Shown here in pieces: positions 37,201-45,656 of a stretch of DNA of 64,000 nt. The DNA comes from Fibrobacter succinogenes (GTDB taxonomy: Bacteria > Fibrobacterota > Fibrobacteria > Fibrobacterales > Fibrobacteraceae). The stretch covers positions 1 through 64,000 of the forward strand of contig CACWJY010000016.1 in assembly GCA_902761355.1 (NCBI GenBank). The letters run 5' to 3'. A program made the translations under genes and the position numbers. The notes beneath the pieces were generated by a model. The model did no database searches and had not been told where the DNA came from. It saw only the letters and a program-made list of their open reading frames with translations. Within the stretch, counting starts at the first letter, position 1, and each line of letters begins with the position of its first letter.

Positions 37201-40200
37201 GCAGAATCAATCTGGATGTACGAGCCATTCGACACGTTGAACGGAGCGTCAAAGGCTACCGTCATGTCGTAATGGGCGCGCTTGGTGGTCATTTCCTTGT
37301 AAGAGGGGCTGAAGCCAGAAATAAATTCATCCTTGCGGTAAACCACGATGTAGGGGTTGATGGGAGCCTGTTCAAAGTCACCCTGGTCCTTATCCCATGC
37401 CGGGACACCATCGTAGTCGGCACCATCAACATCGCGCTTATGGGCAGCCCAAGACCAGTCAGGAGAATTTCCACCAGTCACAAGGCGTTTCTTGGCCGGA
37501 GTACGCAAAGTTTCGCACATATTGTTCTGATAAATACCGCTCGAGAAGCCGAGGTCAATACGCATACGAGACGAAGACTTAATCGTGGTACCACCCAGCG
37601 GAACCGGAATATACCAGTCATATTCTCCCGTAGCCGGATTGTAGGTGTCTTCAAGCTTCACAGGCACCGCATGGCGCAAATAGTAACGCAGCGAGTCATC
37701 GACGCTTTCACCATTCTGGTTTACGCAGGGCTTGTTAAAGCCGGCTTCGTCGTAGGCCTGGCAAATATCTTCGTCCACCAACAGGGGGCATTCGCCCGGC
37801 ATGTTATTTTCACCTGGCTTAGCTTCAATGTCTTCGGGTTTAGCCGTCACGTAGAAGCGCAGAGTAAGATCACTAAACGCACGGTCTTCGTTGTTGGTCA
37901 GGTTCAGGTTCAAGAAGTCCATGCCGCCAAATTCGTACTGGTACACACTTACGTCAAAGTCGTAATGTGTCACCGGAGTCGTAAACTTGTAAGGCATTCC
38001 GTTATCGTCGGCACAGCGCTGCACACCATTGCTTTCGACGCAGTAATAATAGGTTGTCTTTTCCTTGAGTCCACCAATCTTCACATAGTGGAAACTGGTC
38101 GGGATTCCAGAAACGTCCGCATTGATGTCACCCGAATTCCAGGTCATCTTGTCGTAGCTGGTCAGGGTCGTATCCCAGTAAATCTTGGATTCATACTGAC
38201 CGTTGGGCGTGTACCACATAATTTCGGCACTGTCGGAGCTCAGGTTACAAACCTTCACATTCTGGATATCAGCCGGTGCCGGAGGGCTCACAAGCGTAGT
38301 GAACGAGAACGGAGTGTTAGTGCTATCGACAAGCCACTTGGTCGTGTAGGCTTCGCTACGAGAGTTAATGGCAATCACCTTAAAGTAGTACGTCGTACCA
38401 TTCTGCAAACCAGTCAAGTGAATTTCGTGAGCGACACCCTTGACCGTATCCTTTACAGGAACATTGAACGGCCCGGTTTCGTTGGTGCTGTAAAGAATCA
38501 TGGCCTGGCCACGCACATCTTGAGCAATCTTCACGATGGCGGAGTCATAACCCACATAACGGATTTCCACATTAATTTGAGACGGAGCACGGTTGCGGTC
38601 TTCTTCGCGAACTGCCACGGCGCAAGAAGCCACAAACATGGCTGTAGCATCAATACAAGTTTCAGACAGATGGTAATCTTCCCAGCTCAAGGTCGAGGGA
38701 GCCCAAGCATTAACACCATCGACATCGGGGGTAACACCACCGAACAACGCACCCGTAGGCGGATTGTACTTGTAGCCTGCACCCGGCATGTTCTTGCCTT
38801 CGGGGTTAGAGGCACGGTGGTGCGGGTGAGCATCGTTCTTGTCACCCACGCCCAGCAAGAAAGACACATCCCAAGGGTTCACACCGAGCATGTAGTTCAA
38901 CTGGTTGATACCGAGTTTTTTCATTGCTGCAGAATTCCAATTCTGCATACCCTTTTGCGGAAGAGCAAGATTTTCCAAATCCTTGGTCACATCAGCATAA
39001 GCAAGAACTTCAAAGATGTTGCCCGCCTGATAGCGGTTGTAAATCCAAGTCTGATCCGTCTGCATGGTGTACCAGAGATCACCAAAGGACACCGGAGTCG
39101 GACCATTCAAGGTCGGAATCGTAATGTTTTTGGATCCATTTCCGCTCAAGTAGCTAATGTTCGTGCCAAGAATCAAGGCCACGTTTTCGGCATAAGTCAA
39201 ACGGGTCTTGTCATCGATACCGTACATTTCGCCCGTTTCCTTGTCCTTCAACAGCATCTTGTAAAAGCCATACAGGGTGTAGGTATAAGCGTTTGCCCAG
39301 CTCGTATTCTTGCTAGACTTACGCATGCCGTCTCGGCTCCAAGCCATCCAGCCACCATGGAAGAATCCAATAGAAGCTTCTTGCGGAACGCCAATCTCCG
39401 TATCTTCAACCGCATCATTCAGGTAATCCATCTTGTGAGTTTTTTCATAAGTGGCATAATGGAGAGCAATAGCAGCAATGGCCAGGTCATCGTGAGATTC
39501 ATTGTTACCGTTGTAAGCAGCACTGCTCCAACCATCGGCAACCGTATTGTACTTATACGGCTTGCCCCCATCATAGGTTCCCGGTCCAAGGCTTTTTTCC
39601 TTGAGTTTCAGGTTCTTGGCAAAGTCGTACATTTTCTCGGCAACAATCAAGCAGCTGTCGGCAAAATCCTGATCGTATTCAGCATAATCCTTACTCAAGA
39701 TGGCAAGACCGGCAGCAATCTGACCCGAAATATTCGAGCCCAGTTCACCCAAGCGGATATCACGTTCATGCGGACCTCCACGGCCAGTCAATGTAGCAGG
39801 CAGAGCATCCTGGTTTTCGGGTCTACCCCACCAACCGTGGTCGGCACCAAAGTTACCCACCGAAACAGCCATGTTATCAATCACACCATTTGCAAAGTTG
39901 TAGGCTCGCATAAAGAAGTCTGCACCATGCTTGGCTTCGCGCAAAATATCGGGGACACCGTCGGTATTCTGGGTTTCGCCCATATTGTAGTTATAGTGGT
40001 CTTCGTCACGTTCCGGGCTAGAGGCAGCCATCACCGCAAGCACCATAAAAGCGTAAGCCTGGGTCTGAGATTCCTTAAGATGGTCACCGCAGTCATACCA
40101 ACCGCCTTGCAGGGCACCTTCCTTAGGAGTAAAGCCAGAAACATCATCTTTTCCATTCACAAACTTACCGGCACCATCCTTGGTATGGCTCGGCTTATGG

Positions 40201-40919
40201 AACCAGGATTCCGAATTACCCGAACGGTTGATGCCATAGAATTTAAGGGTGGCATCACGAACCATGGAATAAACCTTGTCACTAATAATAAAGGTCGAAG
40301 AATACTGGTTGAGTACCTTAACACGGTAGCGGGTATTCATCTGAAGCCCCGTCGCATGTGCCAAATTACCAATACAGACTGCACCCGACGGGCCTTCGGC
40401 CTTTGTAGAATAACGTCCCTGATCTGCGGTTGCAGCATCAGTACCAGCCTTGATCGTCCAGCTGGATCCAGTCGACAAACCGGAGGGAGTAAACGTTCCT
40501 CCCTCGAACACGGGATTTCCATCCAAATCGACTACAGAATACGTTTCGGCGCAAGTTCCATCAGACACATAGTAGAACTGCATTTCGGTATCTTCGGGCA
40601 AGTAACCAGCCTGGTTAATACGGATACGACCGATACGCAGGTTCTGCGCGTCACGGAAAGCCTGGTTCAAAGTATCAGGAATGATTCCGTTCGGAACAAA
40701 GTCCTTAGGCATCGACCCCACCTTGGGAACCGTATTATGCTTTTTCTTATTAGGAGTGTATTGGCTAAAGCTTTCTACGGTACCCCCCATATCGGTAGCC
40801 GCAGTATCCCATTTCATAGGCCAGATGGGACGAATCAAGTCATAAGGCGTGGGCTGTTCCTGCTCCACAGCAAATAGTACCGAAGCCAGCAACAACACTG
40901 GCACTACAAAAAACGGCAT
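34272..40919 (-). CDS. GH9 endoglucanase, 2215 aa, multidomain secreted
   Basis: A signal peptide (MPFFVVPVLLLASVLFA) precedes the N-terminal Ig region (RINQAGYLPED, about 105-240) and the GH9 domain, with GGWYDCGDHLK near residue 277 and the catalytic Glu in YHLSETCIDATAMF near 752. Fibronectin III-type domains follow (about 780-990), then a CBM3-like beta domain (DWSWAAHKRDV), Ig/Big-like modules (VAFSEPVN, SDFTGDGQPDE) and a basic C-terminal module ending FGFRRLKK. The start at 40919 is chosen over one eight codons earlier because AAGGGAGG lies just upstream. It acts outside the cell on beta-1,4-glucan. It is closed by its own terminator at 34226. Confidence 0.92.
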   Translation of the reverse strand: MPFFVVPVLLLASVLFAVEQEQPTPYDLIRPIWPMKWDTAATDMGGTVESFSQYTPNKKKHNTVPKVGSMPKDFVPNGIIPDTLNQAFRDAQNLRIGRIRINQAGYLPEDTEMQFYYVSDGTCAETYSVVDLDGNPVFEGGTFTPSGLSTGSSWTIKAGTDAATADQGRYSTKAEGPSGAVCIGNLAHATGLQMNTRYRVKVLNQYSSTFIISDKVYSMVRDATLKFYGINRSGNSESWFHKPSHTKDGAGKFVNGKDDVSGFTPKEGALQGGWYDCGDHLKESQTQAYAFMVLAVMAASSPERDEDHYNYNMGETQNTDGVPDILREAKHGADFFMRAYNFANGVIDNMAVSVGNFGADHGWWGRPENQDALPATLTGRGGPHERDIRLGELGSNISGQIAAGLAILSKDYAEYDQDFADSCLIVAEKMYDFAKNLKLKEKSLGPGTYDGGKPYKYNTVADGWSSAAYNGNNESHDDLAIAAIALHYATYEKTHKMDYLNDAVEDTEIGVPQEASIGFFHGGWMAWSRDGMRKSSKNTSWANAYTYTLYGFYKMLLKDKETGEMYGIDDKTRLTYAENVALILGTNISYLSGNGSKNITIPTLNGPTPVSFGDLWYTMQTDQTWIYNRYQAGNIFEVLAYADVTKDLENLALPQKGMQNWNSAAMKKLGINQLNYMLGVNPWDVSFLLGVGDKNDAHPHHRASNPEGKNMPGAGYKYNPPTGALFGGVTPDVDGVNAWAPSTLSWEDYHLSETCIDATAMFVASCAVAVREEDRNRAPSQINVEIRYVGYDSAIVKIAQDVRGQAMILYSTNETGPFNVPVKDTVKGVAHEIHLTGLQNGTTYYFKVIAINSRSEAYTTKWLVDSTNTPFSFTTLVSPPAPADIQNVKVCNLSSDSAEIMWYTPNGQYESKIYWDTTLTSYDKMTWNSGDINADVSGIPTSFHYVKIGGLKEKTTYYYCVESNGVQRCADDNGMPYKFTTPVTHYDFDVSVYQYEFGGMDFLNLNLTNNEDRAFSDLTLRFYVTAKPEDIEAKPGENNMPGECPLLVDEDICQAYDEAGFNKPCVNQNGESVDDSLRYYLRHAVPVKLEDTYNPATGEYDWYIPVPLGGTTIKSSSRMRIDLGFSSGIYQNNMCETLRTPAKKRLVTGGNSPDWSWAAHKRDVDGADYDGVPAWDKDQGDFEQAPINPYIVVYRKDEFISGFSPSYKEMTTKRAHYDMTVAFDAPFNVSNGSYIQIDSARSTMHLKGTALISESGYVTGIWVNGVALTKEQLEKAAVYNYDMGKFDLDIPVKMSIGTNKIDVTVFAGPNPECNECQENGGCAFVNRTYYVQFSKGDRTQGMLTLIQQDGNSVSSPAKTDGSLVFQVRLRDKDNRDKPTILTTLYNTRTNETMNVTLNRTDETLGYFESGWLTASMSEAGFPNVNFLGGDTIWVKYQDPNDEDGVDAERDSAWFYSQPTRPDPKKAILASNVCSITGDAVSDMSLNIEFSGSQFDGVSIILDSVSVTLDSTSTFAGNVFTVKPPLPITGQLANFIVPDSLVSVANPKGTVTIYMHENGKEQTATVAITDAVKPKLVSVSILENENHAPRDTLKVAFSEPVNLANTNSWPFNIYDGLSPVPQTDIKVVSATTTDEGKSWMYVIEGNAQGLIVKPEYRAEIAEGFMVSDMASNELATCAPVTITESTRPVPVQYAKISDFTGDGQPDEIYVEFIRELREKDIPDTVDVYWGNPAVYTPFAKPAAGWTLETALGDMTFKPKVVVVDSTPQVREKYESQCKDVLVVDKRDTTYVLDSITGLPTDVIDHIDSTTHTKSECKKVVVGVDTAWIPKVDTVGWDSVQSKHSVIKIAIPEGVYKNATYGANGGSGEVLPRRGSVESLLDATRSRLNDDCPPVIISATWQGIDAGGIQTDFLKVTMSEPLDSAEGHPYLVERRREGVAGVYYQHPSVNPDNRVTHSNLASPLFEYRYDHEALNAIWFGDSVRLVTDPAFSFYKDAAGLFPGVDNPWVPVSGNIKGVKVEVKVVNNVTTSGLVDTCYGGYRPLPGENFRLSLNDKDDAAKVIAAGDNNMHAVTSMPVPNYRHAGPVFKIEVTLPEVDLKTSMDEYKRDYTIAFELALFNNIGSFVNRTKYKFNTSTVREYITASNTLTLYLEWTAPEDYPASSDGKKIGTGPYIAKFNTEVNGVYVAKTPDKGDNKVEIKDKDTFTRTFGFRRLKK

Positions 40920-41031
40920 AGAGCCTCCCTTAAAAATGTGCACACAACCATCCCAGCTAGAAAATAGTTTTTTTTATTCGTTCGAAAAATTCCGTATCAA
41001 AAAAAGAACAACTCTTTAAGGCTTTTTTTTA

Positions 41032-41038
41032 TATATTT
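41032..41038 (+). promoter_or_regulatory. TATATTT box, 6 nt before ATG
   Basis: TATATTT-CTTGTT-ATG precedes the third Ser-linker lipoprotein, with no Shine-Dalgarno. Confidence 0.5.
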
Positions 41039-41044
41039 CTTGTT

Positions 41045-42226
41045 ATGAGAAATCCTATTTCAACGAAAAGATTTTTTTACAAATCTATTTTTGCATTGAC
41101 GGTGTCTACAGCGCTGTTTGGCCTGTCCGCTTGCGGTGACGAATCCACAGGCCCCGATAATAATGCGACCAGCGTTGTTCCGCCCCCGACACCCACCTAT
41201 TCTTCCGAAGCGCAGCAACCGCTATCACAAGGAGTTATTACAACTTCTTCTGACAGCCAGCAGCCTATTGCCAGTTCGTCTTCTAAGCAGCAGCTGCCGC
41301 CGCAGCCCGTTGTTTCGTCTTCTTCAAAAGCAGCAACACAGTCTTCCGAAGAAGTCCTGAACGAACCTCAGCAAAATGTTAGCGGCACCTGCGGCCCGAA
41401 AACACCCATTATTGAAAAGGGCGGCATGGCCACCTGGGCATTCTACCGTGATGCAGGCGACGTATTTGACGCCATCATGGCTCCGTTTGTATGGAACTTC
41501 CCCGAACTCAACAAGACCCTGCAGGGGAACGGAATGAATTCCGTCAACGTCTCTTACGAACAATCAGGAACCTATACCGCCACACTGAATGTCGACGGCA
41601 ACCTGATTACCTGCGAACCGCTGCAAGTCCAAGGCATTCCTATCAACATCACCTCTTGCAAAGCCGATAAGGAAACCGCCAAGGCCGGCGAAACCATTAC
41701 ATGGACTGTTGTCGCCGAATCCGAATCCCCAATTACCGGCTACGCCTGGAGTTCTGACAAGGGGACCGTTTCTGGCACTAGCACCACGGCCACCATGACA
41801 GCCACAGCCGACATGCACAAGCAAAAGGTTGCAGCAACAGTTGCCGTGACCAACAGCGATAAGACAACACAGACATATGCTTGTGAAGCAGTCACCGTTC
41901 TTGATCCAGAATCGGTAGATTTGGTGCTTGGACTCGGTAGCATCAACGACCAAGCAACTTACGGTGAAGAAGTCATCCCCACCCTACCTGATTCAGTCTT
42001 TATTGTGGCCCAGACTCCTATGACAGTGCAAATTCCCACCGGGGCACCATCCAACTGTACCATAGGCTGCAAACCTAAAGTCGGTTCCGATTATATGAAT
42101 CTGCAAGTGACCTGGGAAGGAGAAGAACTTACAGGCTTTGCCTACTTTAGTCCGGCAGGATGTGCTCCTGGAAAGAAATATTCTGTCACGACATCCGTTA
42201 CCGCAATCTGCGTCGTAAACAAATAA
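41045..42226 (+). CDS. Ser-linker surface lipoprotein with PKD-like domains (copy 3)
   Basis: The 393-aa product has an N-terminal basic stretch, a signal peptide with lipobox GLSAC (Cys30), a Pro/Ser/Gln linker (SSSSKQQLPPQP and similar) and domains beginning VSGTCGPKTPIIEKGGMATW, a paralog of SCAPTKNPINKGDSTTW in copy 1. A second domain opens ITSCKADKETAKAGETITWT. The C-terminal region ends in Cys-Val-Val-Asn-Lys. It stands divergent from the 2215-aa GH9 gene, so the family flanks the cellulase block on both sides. It is probably a cell-surface anchor or binding protein; ligand unknown. Confidence 0.75.
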   Translation: MRNPISTKRFFYKSIFALTVSTALFGLSACGDESTGPDNNATSVVPPPTPTYSSEAQQPLSQGVITTSSDSQQPIASSSSKQQLPPQPVVSSSSKAATQSSEEVLNEPQQNVSGTCGPKTPIIEKGGMATWAFYRDAGDVFDAIMAPFVWNFPELNKTLQGNGMNSVNVSYEQSGTYTATLNVDGNLITCEPLQVQGIPINITSCKADKETAKAGETITWTVVAESESPITGYAWSSDKGTVSGTSTTATMTATADMHKQKVAATVAVTNSDKTTQTYACEAVTVLDPESVDLVLGLGSINDQATYGEEVIPTLPDSVFIVAQTPMTVQIPTGAPSNCTIGCKPKVGSDYMNLQVTWEGEELTGFAYFSPAGCAPGKKYSVTTSVTAICVVNK

Positions 42227-42241
42227 CACAAGTTCTAAGAC

Positions 42242-42272
42242 AAAAAGGTCTGCCCCACGGCAGACCTTTTTT
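42242..42272. terminator. bidirectional terminator after copy 3 lipoprotein
   Basis: AAGGTCTGCC-CCAC-GGCAGACCTT forms a 10-bp stem with T6 on the plus strand and T5 on the minus strand. Confidence 0.92.
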
Positions 42273-42472
42273 ATGCGATATACGCACTCATTACCAAGCC
42301 ACCAATCTCGACTTATTGGCTAACATCGTCCCCCCTGTCTATAAAGCCATACATTTGTTCTATCCCCGCATGCTTGCTTTTGATATTTATCAACCCGATA
42401 AAGGCAAGAACCGCTACGTCACATGCTAAAAAGCCGACGCCAACAGGCACCGAGCGCACTAAAAAAGCATAC
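42273..42472. other. intergenic stretch, nothing recognised
   Basis: Between two terminators. Only short frames without ribosome sites are seen, and there is no repeat or RNA motif I recognise. Confidence 0.5.
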
Positions 42473-42502
42473 AAAAAAGGCCGATGCCTAAAAGCATCGA
42501 CC
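42473..42502 (-). terminator. terminator of Ala/Pro/Glu-rich protein gene
   Basis: Minus-strand GGTCGATGC-TTTTAG-GCATCGGCC hairpin with one wobble pair, followed by six T. Confidence 0.88.
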
Positions 42503-42537
42503 TTCTATTCCAAAGGATTTTGAATAAAAGCTTTAGA

Positions 42538-43167
42538 TTAGTCCTTGCCGGTGAAGATAATCACGAGCACAGATGCCACGAAAGCGGCAGAGACGATGAG
42601 GAATTCCCAGGGGTTTTCCATGATAGAGGACTTAGCAGAACCGGCGGAGCTGTTTTCCAGAGCAGCCTGTTCTTCGGCCTTGGCCTTAGCTTCAGCTTCG
42701 GCAGCCTTCTTTTCTTCTTCAGCCTTAGCGAGAGCAGCGGAGTCAACCGGAGCTTCTTCCTTCTTGGCTTCGAGAACTTCGGCAGCGGCGGTGTCCTTGG
42801 CCGGTTCAGCAGCTACAGCGGCTTCGGCAGGAGCAGCTTCGGCGGCAGGCTGAGCGGCAGCAGAATCTGTAGCGGCAGCAGCTGCGGGAGCAGCTTCAGC
42901 AGGAGCGGCGGCTTCGGCAGCAGGGGCTGCAGCGGGAGCAGCTTCAGCAGCGGGGGCGGCAGCTTCAGCGGCAGGGGCCGGAGCGGCAGCAGGAGCAGCT
43001 TCAGTCTTAGCAGGTGCAGCGGCTTCAGCAGCAGGGGCCGGAGCGGCGGCAGGAGCAGCAGCCGGAGCAGGAGCGGCAGCGGGGGCTGCGGCAGGCTTGG
43101 CAGCATCAGCTGCAAAAGCGACAGCAGAGGCAAGCACGGTTGCCAGCATGAGATTCTTGATCTTCAT
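42538..43167 (-). CDS. Ala/Pro/Glu-rich protein with C-terminal membrane anchor
   Basis: The 209-aa product has a signal peptide (MKIKNLMLATVLASAVAFA), about 110 residues of low-complexity Ala-Pro-Ala-Glu repeats, a charged helix (about 140-172: ALAKAEEEKKAAEAEAKAKA) likely to form a coiled coil, and a C-terminal TM segment (WEFLIVSAAFVASVLVIIF) ending TGKD. The extended Pro/Ala arm and C-terminal anchor suggest a periplasm-spanning protein anchored in the inner membrane. No family is recognised. GAGAGG precedes the ATG. It is monocistronic with a strong terminator, and the biased composition comes from tandem GCn-rich repeats. Confidence 0.75.
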   Translation of the reverse strand: MKIKNLMLATVLASAVAFAADAAKPAAAPAAAPAPAAAPAAAPAPAAEAAAPAKTEAAPAAAPAPAAEAAAPAAEAAPAAAPAAEAAAPAEAAPAAAAATDSAAAQPAAEAAPAEAAVAAEPAKDTAAAEVLEAKKEEAPVDSAALAKAEEEKKAAEAEAKAKAEEQAALENSSAGSAKSSIMENPWEFLIVSAAFVASVLVIIFTGKD

Positions 43168-43411
43168 AGTATTCCTCTCTAGTTTTTAAAATTTTTACGA
43201 TGTAAAAATAGCACAAATCACACCTTTTTGTTCAAAAAAATTTAAAAAAACTTCAAATTATCCGCTTTTTTAGTTGTTTCATCGCTTTTTCGCAAAATTA
43301 AGCACCTTTTATCAACAGTAGTACACAGTTTTTAGATAATATAGCAGAAACGGCATTTAAAAGATTTTTAATTTTGTGGATAAAAAACAACCCTCAAATA
43401 GAGACACAATT

Positions 43412-44062
43412 ATGGCATTCAAATACGAAGCTACCGTCCAGCACGGTGAAGATACTACCGAATACGTAAGTCTCGGTAAAGATGGCGTTTCCGTCGCCGA
43501 ATTCGAAGGCAAGAAGATCCTCAAGGTTTCTAAGGAAGCTTTGACAAAGATTGCTCAGGCTGCTTTCGAAGAAGTTGAATTCTGCCTCCGTCCGGCCCAC
43601 ACGGCTAAGGTCGCAAAGATCCTCCAGGATCCGGAAGCTTCGGATAACGACAAGTTTGTCGCTCTCACCATGCTCAAGAACGCATGCGTTGCCGCCAAGG
43701 GCATCCTCCCGTTCTGTCAGGATACCGGTACGGCTATTTGCGTTGCCCACAAGGGTCAGCAGGTCTGGACGGGCTTTGATGACGCCGAAGCGATTTCTGA
43801 AGGTGTCTACAACGCTTACACCACCAAGAACCTTCGCTACAGCCAGATTGCACCCTTGACGATGTACGAAGAAAAGAACACCGGTTGCAACCTCCCGGCT
43901 CAGATTGATATCCATGCCGAAGAAGGTGCCGAAATGAAGTTCCTCTTTGTGGCTAAGGGCGGTGGCTCTGCCAACAAGACTTACTACTGGCCCATGACCA
44001 AGGCGCTCCTCAACCCGAAGTCCTTGGAAAAGTTCCTCGCCGAGGTACCTCTGCCGAAATGA
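43412..44062 (+). CDS. fumA: class I fumarate hydratase, N-terminal fragment (broken gene)
   Basis: Class I fumarase is a 4Fe-4S enzyme interconverting malate and fumarate; in a succinate producer it feeds fumarate reductase. This 216-aa reading ([12 protein letters not shown] start) has [13 protein letters not shown] with the first cluster Cys, and [10 protein letters not shown]. It stops at LAEVPLPK just after the point where family members continue into the TLGTAACPPYH segment. That segment, with the second cluster Cys, is missing. The change of frame is at about 44043; the next gene continues the protein. A GTG 12 codons earlier is possible, but the ATG fits the family. Confidence 0.8.
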   Translation: MAFKYEATVQHGEDTTEYVSLGKDGVSVAEFEGKKILKVSKEALTKIAQAAFEEVEFCLRPAHTAKVAKILQDPEASDNDKFVALTMLKNACVAAKGILPFCQDTGTAICVAHKGQQVWTGFDDAEAISEGVYNAYTTKNLRYSQIAPLTMYEEKNTGCNLPAQIDIHAEEGAEMKFLFVAKGGGSANKTYYWPMTKALLNPKSLEKFLAEVPLPK

Positions 44063-44988
44063 ACACGCACATGGTGAAGCTCGCTAGCTGCGGCTACCTC
44101 GACGATATTCCGACCAGCGGTTCTGAAGGCGGCCGTATTTTCCGCGACCTCGAAATGGAAGAAAAAGTTCTCCACATTTGCCAGAAGACGGGCATTGGCG
44201 CCCAGTTCGGTGGCAAGTACCTCGTGCACGATGTGCGCGTGATCCGCGCTCCGCGTCACGCTGCAAGCTGCCCGGTTTCTATCGGTGTAAGTTGCTCTGC
44301 TGACCGCAACATCAAGGCTAAGATTGACGAGAACGGCCTCTGGCTCGAAAAGATGGAACACCATCCGGAAAACTACATCCCGGCTGGCAACGCTGTGAAC
44401 CTCGCTCCGGCTATCGAAATTGACCTCGATCGTCCGATGAAGGAAGTGCTCGCCGACCTCACCAAGTACCCGGTGAAGACGCGCCTTAGCCTCAAGGGCA
44501 CGATGATCGTGGCCCGCGACATGGCCCACGCCAAGATTGCTGAAATTTTCGACAAACAGGAACGCGGTGAAGAACTCACGGACGAAGAAAAGACCGTGCT
44601 CAAGGTTGTTTCTGACCACCCGATTTACTACGCTGGTCCGGCAAAGACTCCGGCAGGCATGCCGACAGGTAGCTTCGGCCCGACGACGGCAAACCGCATG
44701 GACCCGTACGTGATGCGCTTCCAGAGCAAGGGTGCTTCGATGATCATGGTCGCTAAGGGCAACCGCTCTCAGGACGTAACCGACGCCTGCAAGAAGTACG
44801 GTGGATTCTTCCTCGGCTCTATTGGCGGTCCGGCAGCCATCCTCGCCGAACAAAACATTCTGTCCAACGACATCGTGGCCTTCCCGGAACTCGGCATGGA
44901 AGCCATTCGCAAGATCACGATTAAGGACTTCCCCGCCTTTATCTTGGTCGACGATAAGGGAAATAATTTCTTCGAAGGCTTGATCTAA
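44059..44988 (+). CDS. fumA: class I fumarate hydratase, C-terminal fragment (broken gene)
   Basis: The 309-aa reading continues the fumarase: [53 protein letters not shown] (third cluster Cys), [25 protein letters not shown] and [12 protein letters not shown]. In the same frame upstream of its ATG the bases read GTSAE, the family residues that normally precede it. So this ATG is internal to the original gene and not a true subunit start. With the N-terminal part it makes one gene of about 545 codons that has lost about 20. Activity as two pieces is unlikely because a cluster ligand is gone. Confidence 0.8.
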   Translation: MNTHMVKLASCGYLDDIPTSGSEGGRIFRDLEMEEKVLHICQKTGIGAQFGGKYLVHDVRVIRAPRHAASCPVSIGVSCSADRNIKAKIDENGLWLEKMEHHPENYIPAGNAVNLAPAIEIDLDRPMKEVLADLTKYPVKTRLSLKGTMIVARDMAHAKIAEIFDKQERGEELTDEEKTVLKVVSDHPIYYAGPAKTPAGMPTGSFGPTTANRMDPYVMRFQSKGASMIMVAKGNRSQDVTDACKKYGGFFLGSIGGPAAILAEQNILSNDIVAFPELGMEAIRKITIKDFPAFILVDDKGNNFFEGLI

Positions 44989-45014
44989 TCGGATATTCCC
45001 TTTCAACAGAAATG

Positions 45015-45045
45015 CCCCGCAAGTTTGTGCTTGCGGGGTGTTCTT
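45015..45045 (+). terminator. terminator of the fumarase gene
   Basis: CCCCGCAAG-TTTGTG-CTTGCGGGG stem of 9 bp. The following tract TGTTCTTGT is only moderately T-rich. Confidence 0.75.
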
Positions 45046-45061
45046 GTATAAAAATGTTGTT

Positions 45062-45613
45062 CTAAATAACTTTGTCTGTTACAACGCGCCACTCGCCTGG
45101 TTTTAAATCCCCTAGCGGAATTTTTCCTATTTGCACGCGAATCAGGCGAAGTGTCGGGAACCCCACCGCCGCCGTCATGTGGCGAACCTGACGGTTCTTG
45201 CCTTCGATAAGTGTGAGGCGCACCCAGCTCGTGGGAATGTTCGCGCGAAAACGTACTGGCGGATTACGGTCCCAAATCCAATCTGGAGCCTCGACAATTT
45301 CTGCCTTGCAGGGTTTGGTATGGTAACCCTTGATGTCTACGCCTTTGGAAAGCTTTCGAACAGCCTCTTCGGTAATTTGTCCATCAACCTGTGCCAAGTA
45401 GGTACGCGGATGTTCGAACTTCGGGTCCAACAGTTTCTTGATAAGCTTGCCGTTGTCCGTCAGCAGAAGCGCCCCTTCGCTGTCATGGTCCAAGCGTCCT
45501 GCCGCATAAACTCCCGGCGGAAAGCCGAAGGTATCAAGCGCTGCATGGCCTGACTCCGGCGTAAACTGGCTCAAGACACCAAAAGGCTTATTGAAGAGGA
45601 TTACAGTAGACAT
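45062..45613 (-). CDS. rluE: 23S rRNA pseudouridine synthase, RluE/RsuA family
   Basis: The 183-aa product carries the RsuA-family catalytic motif AAGRLDHDSEGALLLTDNG (Asp near residue 42), KTYL-like RTYLAQV, and the closing IEGKNRQVRHMTAAVGFPTLRLIR. There is no N-terminal S4 domain, and the short form with NKPFGVLSQFTPE matches RluE, which modifies U2457 of 23S rRNA in E. coli. It stands alone on the minus strand, divergent from mqnC across 43 nt. Confidence 0.9.
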   Translation of the reverse strand: MSTVILFNKPFGVLSQFTPESGHAALDTFGFPPGVYAAGRLDHDSEGALLLTDNGKLIKKLLDPKFEHPRTYLAQVDGQITEEAVRKLSKGVDIKGYHTKPCKAEIVEAPDWIWDRNPPVRFRANIPTSWVRLTLIEGKNRQVRHMTAAVGFPTLRLIRVQIGKIPLGDLKPGEWRVVTDKVI

Positions 45614-45643
45614 AAGGCAACTTTTTCAATTTTAGAAAATTGT

Positions 45644-45650
45644 TATCTTA
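45644..45650 (+). promoter_or_regulatory. TATCTTA box, 6 nt before mqnC ATG
   Basis: TATCTTA-TGAACT-ATG, with no Shine-Dalgarno. Confidence 0.4.
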
Positions 45651-45656
45651 TGAACT

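Noticed and set aside
36330-40877. Open frame of 1515 codons on the plus strand opposite the 2215-aa GH9 gene
   Set aside because: It is exactly antisense to a clear GH9 enzyme, has no signal peptide, ribosome site or recognisable domain, and arises because TTA, CTA and TCA codons are rare in that gene.
41200-41350. Possible tandem repeat or CRISPR-like array in the Ser-rich linker regions
   Set aside because: The repetition is at codon level (Ser/Gln/Pro runs) inside a coding frame, with no regular spacer-repeat pattern.
42160-42429. Plus-strand frame after the copy 3 lipoprotein
   Set aside because: It overlaps the end of that gene and crosses a strong terminator, with no ribosome site or domain.
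43412-44988. Two-subunit (alpha/beta) fumarase
   Set aside because: The break removes conserved residues including a cluster Cys, and the second ATG lies inside a conserved stretch (GTSAE-M). True two-subunit enzymes keep the segment.
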